Below, piece by piece: positions 54,697 through 61,692 of a DNA stretch of 64,000 nucleotides (positions are counted from its first letter, which is position 1; every line of letters begins with the position of its first letter). A program made the translations under genes and the position numbers. A model generated the notes under the pieces. The model worked only from the letters and a program-made list of their open reading frames with translations. It was not told the DNA's origin and ran no database searches. Where the stretch lies: positions 4,650,001 through 4,714,000 of the forward strand of contig NZ_CP026115.2 in NCBI RefSeq assembly GCF_009883635.2, in the 5' to 3' direction. The stretch is from Pseudomonas putida (GTDB taxonomy: Bacteria; Pseudomonadota; Gammaproteobacteria; Pseudomonadales; Pseudomonadaceae).

Positions 54697-54866
54697 GGGG
54701 ATTCCTTGGCCGCCATATCGCGGCAGTGAATAGAGGGGAGATAAAAGGGGTATTGCCGATTGTCCGATTCAGCTCACAGACGCGGTCGGCGGATTTGCGT
54801 AAAACTGGGTGTTCGCTATGGTGGCAATACAACACCTAACTACAACTAAAGTCGTAGGAGAACGGC

Positions 54867-55163
54867 ATGAGAATTCGCGGTGATGTGTTCTGGGATTGGG
54901 CTGACCCCACGTTGCACCATCGCACTCATGACGAGACTCTAAGCGACGGCACCTCCATCGATGTGCAGGTGAGACTGGCGCGGACAGGAAATACGCAGAT
55001 GTTCATCGGCGTGTACGCTCCCAGCGGTATGACCATCCATGAAGAGGCATTCGACTCCAGGCCTGGTGAGTCAATGACAAGGGCGCTGGCATGGGGCGTA
55101 GGGCTCGCTCGCCGCGTGGCGGCTGAAGGGGCCGCTACTGTTCCGAAAACGGCTGCCAAATGA
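54867..55163 (+). CDS. Hypothetical protein, paralog A of a tandem pair
   Basis: A 98-residue protein of unknown function. The ATG has TAGGAGA upstream. It begins MRIRGDVFWDWADPTLHHR and aligns without gaps over about 85 residues to the next gene (shared W-x-W-A-x-P-x-L-H, D-E-x-L, G-T, Q-x-F-x-G-x-Y and EE positions). First gene of the rightward cargo cluster; 170 bp of divergent promoter region precede it. Confidence 0.65.
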   Translation: MRIRGDVFWDWADPTLHHRTHDETLSDGTSIDVQVRLARTGNTQMFIGVYAPSGMTIHEEAFDSRPGESMTRALAWGVGLARRVAAEGAATVPKTAAK

Positions 55164-55268
55164 CCAGCAGTTGTAAAAAATCGTAACGCTCACCTTCGGC
55201 AGTGGATTCGCTGGAGTAGCTCTGTATGCTGTCTCACCAGTCAAGAATCCAAGTTGAAGGTCCGTTGA

Positions 55269-55598
55269 ATGCGCAACCGAGGTAAAATTTATTGGGAGTG
55301 GGCCAATCCAGAGTTGCACTTTCGGAATTACGATGAGCGCCTAACCTGTGGCACTTTAATCAACATTCAAGCACGGCTCTCGCTTGAGAACGCTACTCAA
55401 CTTTTCCTGGGTATCTACGGGGAAAAAGGCTTGCTCCTGCTTGAGGAGCTACACCCAGACTGCCGTGGGCAGAAACTGTCTGCAGCAATGGCTTGGGCGC
55501 TCGAGCGTGCTCACGAGTGGGTCTCAAAAACGTTTCCTGCGCCAAAAGCACCAGGGCCGGAGCCTCTCCCGCGCAGAGGCTCGCGACTTCACAGATAA
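55269..55598 (+). CDS. Hypothetical protein, paralog B of a tandem pair
   Basis: A 109-residue protein that begins MRNRGKIYWEWANPELHFRN, plainly related to the preceding gene product. Roughly a third of the first 85 positions are identical by eye. The C-terminal 20 residues differ (Pro/Arg-rich). AAGG upstream of the ATG. Separate 105-bp spacer, so each copy may have its own promoter. Confidence 0.65.
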   Translation: MRNRGKIYWEWANPELHFRNYDERLTCGTLINIQARLSLENATQLFLGIYGEKGLLLLEELHPDCRGQKLSAAMAWALERAHEWVSKTFPAPKAPGPEPLPRRGSRLHR

Positions 55599-55682
55599 CG
55601 ATGATGGGAAAACGGAACGCTAGTTAGAGCGCATCAGTCGTATCTCCATCAGAGGCGCAATTGAGGCGCCCAGTTGGAGAGA

Positions 55683-55925
55683 ATGATGAGCCTTCAGTCC
55701 ACCAGTCATGACCTTTACGTCCATTCCTACCTTGGTTACCAGGCATCGATTTACGTGCTGTGGGAGTCGAGCGTTGAATCTCCCACTGGGATGTTGGTTG
55801 AGGTAGGGAAACCAGGCGCAACGGCCAGAACCCTGCGGGTGAGTCGCCCATTCTCTTCGTCGACTGAAGCCATTCTCGAAGGGAAGGTCATGGCTGAACA
55901 GTACGTTCAGAGCCAAAACAGTTGA
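55683..55925 (+). CDS. Small hypothetical prophage protein
   Basis: An 80-residue protein (MMSLQSTSHDLYVHSYLGYQ at the start). GGAG is 6 nt before the first of two adjacent ATG codons; the second ATG at 55686 is equally possible. No domain recognised. It converges on the zinc-binding protein gene to the right. Confidence 0.5.
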   Translation: MMSLQSTSHDLYVHSYLGYQASIYVLWESSVESPTGMLVEVGKPGATARTLRVSRPFSSSTEAILEGKVMAEQYVQSQNS

Positions 55926-55944
55926 GCTTGTCCAGCGCGGCCGA

Positions 55945-56373
55945 CTAACAGAACTCAGCGATCGGCCCTATCGGGACGATGGGCAGGCCAACTGCTGCCG
56001 CGTCCCGCTCCGCCTCTCCTTTGGTCCACCAGAAGGCAGTACCAACCATCCACGCTATAGGCTCGGCGTGGGGCTGGTCTGTGTGCGATGGCAGTCGCTC
56101 GCGGCAATCGTTGCACGCATGGATGTGCCGCCTCTCGATGCCATTGATCACTCCGCTGCCGTGCCACGGGTGGTAGTCAGGGGTGATCCCGCAGTAGTCG
56201 CACGGCGGATAGTCGCTGGGCTCGTCGTGGGGCTGCGGCGCATTCTTCAGCAGTGCACTCCAGAGCGACCTCGCAAGGTCAGGGTGCATGCAAACGCCAT
56301 TGAGCATTTCACGTGTCAACACTCGCGGCACGCTGACCATCTCTGTGTTGCTGGATCGGTTTTCTGTGGGCAT
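55945..56373 (-). CDS. Prophage protein with a CxxC/CxxC zinc-binding segment
   Basis: A 142-residue protein. PPCDYCGITPDYHPWHGSG and RRHIHACNDCRERLPSH give two CxxC pairs with intervening His, a treble-clef-like or HNH-like zinc arrangement. A second, distinct feature is the C-terminal MVGTAFWWTKGEAERDAAAV. ATG 56373 has AAGG upstream. Divergent from the HEPN-like gene. Confidence 0.6.
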   Translation of the reverse strand: MPTENRSSNTEMVSVPRVLTREMLNGVCMHPDLARSLWSALLKNAPQPHDEPSDYPPCDYCGITPDYHPWHGSGVINGIERRHIHACNDCRERLPSHTDQPHAEPIAWMVGTAFWWTKGEAERDAAAVGLPIVPIGPIAEFC

Positions 56374-56430
56374 GGGGATACCTTGTGAGTGTAGAATCCG
56401 TGCACTTATGGATAACTTGGAGTTGAGTGA

Positions 56431-57063
56431 ATGGTATTTAATCTTGCGCCTGGACAACATGAGAACTCGGTAAGATATTCTTTGCTAGAGGCCATTAAAT
56501 TTATGGCTGCGTTCATTGATCAGCAAAATGAGCAGGCTCGATTATTTTGTGAGAACTTTGATCAGGAATCGCTTCGCGGTCACGGTTTTACGTACGACGA
56601 TGACCGAGATGAACTTTTGGTGTCTGGTATCTCTGGCTTTGAGTACGATTTGGATGGTGTATTTAAAGAGGAATTTCCAAGTTATGTAGTTGAATCTCAA
56701 GTAATTATGCTTTGGGCCATGCTTGAAAGGAATTTAGATGCAGTAGCCAGGGAGCTTTATGTAATTAAAGGGCTTGAATGGCCTGAATTGAAAAGAGGGA
56801 AGTCGATATTCCCTCAGTATGTGGAAAGGATTGAGAAGGTAGATGGCCAACCTTTTTCAAAATCTACAATTGAATTTCTTAATGCCAATGTCCGGGAAGT
56901 GCGGAATGCATTGGTTCACGGCGGGCTCAGAGAAGTAAGTATCCAGCACGAGGATCTCGATATCAAAAATGGGATTTTACGCGGTGTGTCTCCAGCGTAT
57001 GTTTCTGAGGTGATTGGAGCAATGCGATATCTAGCGATGGAACTTGTGGCGGAGCATCGTTAG
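56431..57063 (+). CDS. HEPN-like prophage cargo protein
   Basis: A 210-residue helical protein. Near residue 156 the sequence NVREVRNALVHGG contains R-N-x3-H, the Rx4-6H motif of HEPN ribonucleases. The helix before it (SQVIMLWAMLERNLDAVARE) fits the conserved first helices of that fold. The gene is much more AT-rich than surrounding phage genes. ATG 56431 has GGAG 10 nt upstream. HEPN proteins often act in toxin-antitoxin or abortive-infection systems; here there is no evident antitoxin partner. Confidence 0.6.
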   Translation: MVFNLAPGQHENSVRYSLLEAIKFMAAFIDQQNEQARLFCENFDQESLRGHGFTYDDDRDELLVSGISGFEYDLDGVFKEEFPSYVVESQVIMLWAMLERNLDAVARELYVIKGLEWPELKRGKSIFPQYVERIEKVDGQPFSKSTIEFLNANVREVRNALVHGGLREVSIQHEDLDIKNGILRGVSPAYVSEVIGAMRYLAMELVAEHR

Positions 57064-57067
57064 ATGG

Positions 57068-57265
57068 CTAGCGGCTAGCAAGATTTATCTCTGCCTCGGC
57101 CAGCTCGCAGAAGAATGAGCACGCCGGCAGTTTCTCGTTGCGCCGCACTGGGCCGTCACTGAGATCACGAAGGGAGAAGCGGACGTTGGTAGCGCGGTTG
57201 CGGAAGAGGTAGGAACCTTCGCCCAGTTCATCCTGGATGGCGCACAGCGACTCAAATCCAAACAA
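57068..57265 (-). CDS. Possible small gene or gene remnant
   Basis: A 65-codon open frame with host-like, GC-ending codon choice (SYLFRNRATNVRFSLRDLSD, ACSFFCELAEAEI). The only start is a TTG without a ribosome site, and it runs into the oppositely oriented start of the next membrane-protein gene. It may be the 3' remnant of a gene displaced by the cargo insertion. Confidence 0.3.
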   Translation of the reverse strand: MFGFESLCAIQDELGEGSYLFRNRATNVRFSLRDLSDGPVRRNEKLPACSFFCELAEAEINLASR

Positions 57266-57276
57266 GGAGAGTGGTA

Positions 57277-57474
57277 ATGGGGTTGCGGGAGCGGCATAAG
57301 GCTTTTCAGGAGTGGCTCACTCCAAGGCGCCGTCGGCGCGCTGGGATAACGCTGATCGTTGCCTGGGTCGCTGTGACGGTAGTTTGGCCAAGCATCAACT
57401 GGGCTTGGATAGGTGGGCCAGGTATGTACATGCTCGTCACCTCTTGGCCGCCGGAGCTTCATGACAAGCGTTAA
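57277..57474 (+). CDS. Small basic membrane protein
   Basis: A 65-residue protein: basic N-terminus (RERHKAFQEWLTPRRRRRAG) then one membrane helix (ITLIVAWVAVTVVWPSI). ATG 57277 is 8 nt after AAGGAGA. The stretch AACAAGGA-n-AGTGGTAATGG around its start is repeated almost exactly before the next gene. Possible role in superinfection exclusion; only the topology is visible. Confidence 0.55.
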   Translation: MGLRERHKAFQEWLTPRRRRRAGITLIVAWVAVTVVWPSINWAWIGGPGMYMLVTSWPPELHDKR

Positions 57475-57534
57475 CGCGCTTGTGGGCAGCGCCGGGGTGA
57501 TTACTCCGCCGCTTGGCTAACAAGGACAGTGGTA

Positions 57535-57963
57535 ATGGTGCGACGGAACAGATTGAAGGCTCTTCTTTCACCGCTGACGACGAATCGCTGGCGTACCGGA
57601 TCTTTGTTAGGGTTCGTGACTTGGTGCATTCTGTTGCGGTACGGTGACCTGGGCATGCTACTGACAGTGTTTAGCATGCCTTTCGGTATCGCTTTCTTTG
57701 CCATGGGACCATTGGAATTCATGCCAGATAGATGGTTCTTAGCAAACTCCTTTCTGTCTGCAATGACGGGCCTGTTCTTCCAAGGGAGCTTGATGCTGAT
57801 ATGGGGTGTTTTGGCTTTTGAGTTTTCTTTGAGTCAGTACGCCAGGACCGCATTCGTGGTGATCTGCATTGCACTGCAGGTCATTATTATCGGCTGGATT
57901 AAGCGCAGGATGATGCGTTCGTACATCCGCAAGCGAAGTGAGCAGCAAAATCGCTCGCAATGA
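57535..57963 (+). CDS. Prophage membrane protein, four hydrophobic segments
   Basis: A 142-residue protein with hydrophobic segments near 20-36 (LLGFVTWCILLRYG), 38-55, 65-90 and 95-115. The N-terminus is basic like its neighbour. ATG 57535 follows AAGGACA. Shared start-site leader with the preceding gene suggests duplication. Function unknown. Confidence 0.55.
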   Translation: MVRRNRLKALLSPLTTNRWRTGSLLGFVTWCILLRYGDLGMLLTVFSMPFGIAFFAMGPLEFMPDRWFLANSFLSAMTGLFFQGSLMLIWGVLAFEFSLSQYARTAFVVICIALQVIIIGWIKRRMMRSYIRKRSEQQNRSQ

Positions 57964-58014
57964 ACTCAGGCCGTCGTTCAAGAGGCGGAGGCGCTGGCGG
58001 GCAGCGCTGGAGGG

Positions 58015-58566
58015 TCAGGCGGCTTTTCGTGCGTTGAGCACCCGCTGGCGGGCGGTTTCGTACTCGCTGCTGACGATCTCAACCAGGCCGTCGACATCGC
58101 CGTCAGCCGCCTTGCTGCCCAGGTTCAGGTACACGGTCTCGCCATGGCTGAAGCACACCCCGCCACTGAGCCAGATGCCGCCGCGCTCGACGCCGATGGC
58201 CTCCCACATTTCGTCTTGGTCGATGTCACTCGGGCAGTGTGCTTCCCAGAGGTTCAGCAAGTGCTGGTGCACATCCTTCTCGGTGGAGCGAACCTCTTTC
58301 TCAGTGCCCTTTGCATGCTTGGCGTTCCGCCGCAGCGATCGGTAGCCGTATTCGTCAGGGCGGCACCAGTGCACATCCAGATCGCGGCTGGCACTGAGCT
58401 TGATTCCGCCAACGTAGTTGCGAGAGCCGCTGTACATCGGCGATGCATCGGCGCCAAAGATCCTGCCCAGGTGCTCGCGCTTAGCATTCCAGGCCGCTTT
58501 CTTCTCGTCCCAGGCGCGGACTGCGGCCAGAACCTTTGGCGATTCGGTCTTGTAGAAGTAGCTCAT
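58015..58566 (-). CDS. Prophage protein of unknown function
   Basis: A 183-residue soluble protein (MSYFYKTESPKVLAAVRAWD; then HWCRPDEYGYRSLRRNAKHA). Host-like GC content, leftward, on the strand of the early operon. ATG 58566 has a plausible spacing to GGAG-like bases. No domain recognised. Confidence 0.6.
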   Translation of the reverse strand: MSYFYKTESPKVLAAVRAWDEKKAAWNAKREHLGRIFGADASPMYSGSRNYVGGIKLSASRDLDVHWCRPDEYGYRSLRRNAKHAKGTEKEVRSTEKDVHQHLLNLWEAHCPSDIDQDEMWEAIGVERGGIWLSGGVCFSHGETVYLNLGSKAADGDVDGLVEIVSSEYETARQRVLNARKAA

Positions 58567-58683
58567 GGCTTACTCCATGCATGCGCCGCCCTCCGTGGCC
58601 GGATGCGGCATGTGGCAATTTGGATTGTGGTACTGTCAGCTGGAGATTAATATTCGCAACTTAACGTCCTTTAAAGGGTTGTG

Positions 58684-59340
58684 ATGGTGCGAACTTCTCT
58701 CTTAATTGCAATCAGCGCTTTACTTTGTTTTTCCGCAGGGATAATTGCATGTTTAGCATTTATCGGGAGCGGGAAAAGTATTTGGTCCTTTCTTCAGATT
58801 TCTGACATTCACGATCTGGCCGAGACTTTTGGCGGTCTGGCTGCGATGGTGACAATGTTTGTTGTGCTGGCTGCGTTTTCGCAATGGAAGACCGAGTTCA
58901 ATCACTCGGCTCGCCATAAGGCCCTCTCAGATTTTCTTAATGGCACGTGGGAGCTGCAGATATTTACAAGCTACTTACGAGCTTTGGAGGCAACCCTGCA
59001 CCATAAATGCTCAACACAAGGAGTGTCGGACGAATCTCTAGACGCGGCCTCGGATAAGGCTAGGGTTGAATGGCAGGCATCCCATACTAGCTATGTGCAG
59101 CGCTGGACGGCTCTCGAAATATTTCTTAGCGAAAAAGAGATCAACACCATCCCGTTGTCTGGGCCCGAGATATCCAAAAAAAGCTCAGTTTTCCCGCTTC
59201 AGTTGGCTGTCAAGTACGCTGATGCTCGCGCAAACAAAAATACACATGAATTTAGCTTCGCCCGGCATGAGATGGAGCGAAAGCTTATAGATGATATGAA
59301 TACAACTAGAGCGGCACTGAAGAAATTGTTGCGGTCCTAA
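58684..59340 (+). CDS. AT-rich membrane-anchored cargo protein
   Basis: A 218-residue protein. Two N-terminal membrane helices (SLLIAISALLCFSAGIIACL, and FGGLAAMVTMFVVLAAF near 48-64), followed by a helical cytosolic part of about 150 residues. The gene is AT-rich. ATG 58684 follows AAAGGG. Topology resembles phage superinfection or Abi membrane sensors, but no motif confirms it. Confidence 0.55.
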   Translation: MVRTSLLIAISALLCFSAGIIACLAFIGSGKSIWSFLQISDIHDLAETFGGLAAMVTMFVVLAAFSQWKTEFNHSARHKALSDFLNGTWELQIFTSYLRALEATLHHKCSTQGVSDESLDAASDKARVEWQASHTSYVQRWTALEIFLSEKEINTIPLSGPEISKKSSVFPLQLAVKYADARANKNTHEFSFARHEMERKLIDDMNTTRAALKKLLRS

Positions 59341-59365
59341 CTAGCATTACTGCTATTTAGGAATT

Positions 59366-59527
59366 TTAAGCGGCAAGCTCTATGTCTCGGTCATTCCAGC
59401 CTGCCAGCCACCACCCGCAATCCACGGTCATCCAGCCGTATGGCTGGGAATCGCGTGACTGCAAGTTGTCCCTGCAGGCTCGACCGAGGAAGTAAGCAGG
59501 CGGGCATTGGTAGCGCTGGTTGTGCAA
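59366..59527 (-). CDS. 53-residue protein, RMF/CrpP-like
   Basis: A short gene directly after ssb. The TTG at 59527 lies 2 bp past the ssb stop; GGGGG in the last ssb codons could serve as ribosome site. The product has YFLGRACRDNLQSRD and ends DCGWWLAGWNDRDIELAA. The W-x-x-G-W-x-D ending with a Cys-Pro pair near the start recalls ribosome modulation factor and CrpP proteins. Too short for most gene callers. Confidence 0.5.
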   Translation of the reverse strand: MHNQRYQCPPAYFLGRACRDNLQSRDSQPYGWMTVDCGWWLAGWNDRDIELAA

Positions 59528-59529
59528 GG

Positions 59530-60021
59530 CTACGCCCCCGTAAGGTGGTGCGCCGGGGCGAACGGAATGTCGTCGTCGAAGCTGTCAGGCGGCGCGGCCT
59601 GCTGGTTCTGCTGCTGTGGCGCGGCCCGCCGCTGTTGAGGTTGCCGGTCTGGAACTTGGCCTGGTTGCTGGCCCTGCGGTCGGCTGCCCAACAGCTGCAT
59701 CGTGCCGTTTATGTCGACGATGATTTCCGTGGTGTACCGCTTGATGCCGTCCTTCTCCCACTCGCGGGTCTGCAGCTTTCCCTCGATGTAGCACTGGGAG
59801 CCCTTGCGCAGGTACTCGCCGGCGATCTCCGCGACCTTGCCGAGCAGCGACACCCGGTGCCACTCGGTCCGCTCGACCTTCTCGCCCGAGCGTTTGTCCG
59901 TCCACTGCTCGCTGGTGGCTAGGCTGAGGTTGGTCACAGCGTTGCCGTTGGGCAGGTAGCGCACGTCCGGGTCCTGGCCGCAGGTGCCGACCAGGATGAC
60001 CTTGTTTACCCCGCGGCTCAT
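59530..60021 (-). CDS. ssb: Single-stranded DNA-binding protein (phage)
   Basis: A 163-residue SSB. The OB fold runs [20 protein letters not shown] to about residue 110 (with [20 protein letters not shown]), followed by a Gln/Pro-rich linker. The acidic tip DSFDDDIPF is present but followed by nine more residues (APAHHLTGA). ATG 60021 overlaps the upstream stop by 4 bp. The tip normally ends the protein and binds partner enzymes. Confidence 0.93.
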   Translation of the reverse strand: MSRGVNKVILVGTCGQDPDVRYLPNGNAVTNLSLATSEQWTDKRSGEKVERTEWHRVSLLGKVAEIAGEYLRKGSQCYIEGKLQTREWEKDGIKRYTTEIIVDINGTMQLLGSRPQGQQPGQVPDRQPQQRRAAPQQQNQQAAPPDSFDDDIPFAPAHHLTGA

Positions 60022-60356
60022 GACTGAACCGCTGCGGCAGCAACGATGAACAGCAGGGCCAGCAGCGAGCACCAGCGCGTCGCGCTTTCGCCAACTTGGC
60101 GGACCTTCACTACCGCTACGACAGGCAGAGTCTTGGCGTCGATGGCGCGCTCCAGGCTCTGCGCGTAGCGAACTGCCTGGGCGTAGCTGGTGTTGCGGCC
60201 GTACACGCGGTTGTTGCTGGCCGAAACGACGGCCCAGCCGTTACCGCTCTGGGTGACGAAGAAGCGCGATCTGCTGCGGAAGGCCTCGGTGGCCGTGATC
60301 ACTTCCTGGCGCAGGGCTTCGAGCTTGACCTGGCTTCGTTGGATGGCTGCTTGCAT
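60018..60356 (-). CDS. Prophage protein with C-terminal membrane helix
   Basis: A 112-residue protein: charged N-terminal helix ([20 protein letters not shown]), a central region ([20 protein letters not shown]) and a C-terminal helix ([18 protein letters not shown]), consistent with a tail-anchored protein. Coupled to ssb through an ATGA overlap. Function unknown. Confidence 0.6.
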   Translation of the reverse strand: MQAAIQRSQVKLEALRQEVITATEAFRSRSRFFVTQSGNGWAVVSASNNRVYGRNTSYAQAVRYAQSLERAIDAKTLPVVAVVKVRQVGESATRWCSLLALLFIVAAAAVQS

Positions 60357-60375
60357 GGGGATGGTCCTCAGTGGG

Positions 60376-60759
60376 TCAGGCGTGGAGCTCGAAGGCCTCG
60401 GCCTTGCGAACTATTCGAACTTGGGCGGTGCGACGCTCAGGGGCGCGGCGGTCACGGCGCATTGGGTCGCTGTCGTCGATCACCGCATGCATGGCGATGA
60501 GGCCGGCGAGGGCGATGCAGAGCGGGCTGATGATCTGTTGGCGCATGGCCTTGGTGACGGCCTCGATGCGGCGGCCGGCTTCCAGCTTGAACAGCGCGGC
60601 TTCGATGCGGTTGGCCACGGTGCCCGGGCTGACTGCCATTTCGCGGGCAATTTCCTTGGTGGTGAGGCCTTGAGCCACCCACAGCAGTGCTTCGAGCTCA
60701 CGGGGAGCCAGCGCCTTGCCGAGCTGGCCAATCCATGAGCCGCAAGTGATCGTTTCCAT
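60376..60759 (-). CDS. LuxR-type HTH regulator of the early operon
   Basis: A 127-residue protein whose residues 15-72 match a GerE/LuxR HTH: LAPRELEALLWVAQGLTTKE, IAREMAVSPGTVANRIEAAL. A hydrophobic segment follows (ISPLCIALAGLIAMHAVI, near 78-95), then a basic tail. ATG 60759 has GAGAGG upstream. First clear gene of the leftward transcript from PL; it could control later leftward genes. Confidence 0.75.
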   Translation of the reverse strand: METITCGSWIGQLGKALAPRELEALLWVAQGLTTKEIAREMAVSPGTVANRIEAALFKLEAGRRIEAVTKAMRQQIISPLCIALAGLIAMHAVIDDSDPMRRDRRAPERRTAQVRIVRKAEAFELHA

Positions 60760-60778
60760 GATGCCTCTCGGGTTGGGT

Positions 60779-60854
60779 GGCTGCATCGGTCGTGACGCTC
60801 CCTGCCATGAACCTCCCGGACCAGGGGAGGGCGAACGTCACGACCGATGCAGCC
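60779..60854. repeat. 19-bp perfect inverted repeat
   Basis: Bases 60779-60797 (GGCTGCATCGGTCGTGACG) are the exact reverse complement of 60836-60854. The 38-nt loop has its own small GC hairpin. Ends 20 bp upstream of the HTH gene start, in its 5' leader. Confidence 0.85.
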
Positions 60855-61246
60855 TGGTGATTGGGAACCAGGTGGATCGGGCCGGTTACGTATCCGGCGT
60901 CGCTGCCATCGACCGTCGCTGTGCAGCACTTCCGTCTGGCTATCGGGGCTGGTGGCAACCAGCGCTCTCCGGGCAGGCTTTTCTCTCGGCCTGCCAGCGA
61001 CCGGCTCTATAGCGTCCGGTGAGCTGCCATCCCCCATGGCTGGGTTAGGCGTTTCGTTGACTACTTCATGATGGCGTTCCTCCTTTTGGTTGTTTGGTCC
61101 GCGCCATGCTCGTCGCCGGGTTTCCCCACCTCTGCCTGCTGCAGCTACTGGCTACGCATCAGGTGGCTCGCATGGTTTGGCGTCCTCCCATGGGGGAGTC
61201 CGGCAGCTATCCAGAGGCTGCGTGGTCGACGACTTAGCTTGTCCCG

Positions 61247-61302
61247 ACCCAGGTGGTGGCCTGGGTGCGTCGAGGTGGTCACGTCTGGTTGTGTAAAGAG
61301 CG
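61247..61302 (-). promoter_or_regulatory. boxA-like element and hairpin (nut-like site)
   Basis: On the leftward strand, CGCTCTTTACACA (61302-61290) matches the boxA consensus of lambdoid nut sites and rRNA leaders. After 23 nt comes a hairpin ACCCAGG-CCACCA-CCTGGGT. It lies about 35 nt from the predicted PL start, like lambda nutL. Function as an antitermination site is inferred. Confidence 0.55.
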
Positions 61303-61321
61303 GTGGCTGCCGTAGCTGCCT

Positions 61322-61383
61322 ATAACCTGTGTTATGGGTTGAATCATAACCTAGGTTTTCCTTGTGTCAATAACTCAAGTTAT
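61322..61383. promoter_or_regulatory. Left operator array, three 14-bp sites
   Basis: ATAACCTGTGTTAT (61322-61335), ATAACCTAGGTTTT (61346-61359) and ATAACTCAAGTTAT (61370-61383), starting exactly 24 bp apart. They cover the PL promoter. The last site is the exact reverse complement of the rightmost site of the right array. Confidence 0.85.
61343..61370 (-). promoter_or_regulatory. PL-type leftward early promoter
   Basis: Reading leftward: TTGACA (61370-61365), 16-bp spacer, TATGAT (61348-61343). The middle operator sits between the two hexamers, another covers the -35. Confidence 0.8.
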
Positions 61384-61393
61384 AAATTCGACC

Positions 61394-61418
61394 AAAAAAA
61401 TGCCCGCTGAATGCGGGC
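61394..61418 (-). terminator. Terminator of the DUF1654 gene
   Basis: GCCCGC and GCGGGC pair around a 5-nt loop, followed leftward by seven Ts, 8 bp after the stop. It separates the SOS gene from PL. Confidence 0.9.
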
Positions 61419-61425
61419 AGTGCTC

Positions 61426-61674
61426 TCAGGCGTCCGTAAAATCGCGCCATCCGATCCTGATCAAGCCGGAATCCAAGCGCTCGACCTTGATCCCGGCTGT
61501 GTCCTCAAGATCGGAAATCAGGCGCCGCCAGTCATCAGCGGAGTCGCCAGGGCTCGGCTTCAATTCGACGAACTGACGCTTTTGCACGTGTGGCGAGGCG
61601 ATCGCCTGCTGCACCCTATATCCAAGTGCCTCGTAGGAGCGGGAAGGGGATTGTGAGAAAGCGAGGGGAAGCAT
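61426..61674 (-). CDS. DUF1654 protein under a LexA box
   Basis: An 82-residue protein. RSYEALGYRVQQAIASPHVQ (residues 12-31) and SADDWRRLISDLEDTAGIKV (near 45-64), then LDSGLIRIGW, fit the DUF1654 family of small Pseudomonas proteins. ATG 61674 has AAGGAG at ideal spacing. A LexA box lies 19 bp upstream. It has its own terminator and forms a one-gene SOS unit between cI and PL. Function unknown. Confidence 0.75.
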   Translation of the reverse strand: MLPLAFSQSPSRSYEALGYRVQQAIASPHVQKRQFVELKPSPGDSADDWRRLISDLEDTAGIKVERLDSGLIRIGWRDFTDA

Positions 61675-61692
61675 GCCTGGTAACTCCTTGTA

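Larger units (their letters stand above)
60760..61342 (-). promoter_or_regulatory. Long structured leader of the leftward early operon
   Basis: About 580 bp with no convincing gene between the PL start site and the HTH gene. It holds a boxA-like element (61290-61302), a hairpin of 7-bp stem (61247-61266), a long-range inverted pair (61022-61039 with 61188-61208), and a 19-bp perfect inverted repeat (60779-60854). Three mini-ORFs with good ribosome sites lie in the middle. Open frames crossing it look like chance. Confidence 0.55.

Noticed and set aside
60480-61037. Leftward 185-codon frame through the leader and into the HTH gene
   Set aside because: Overlaps the real HTH gene out of frame, no ribosome site at its ATG, Arg/Pro-rich translation typical of noise.
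61068-61325. Rightward 85-codon frame in the PL leader
   Set aside because: Opposes the promoter, contains operator and boxA sequence, and lacks a ribosome site.
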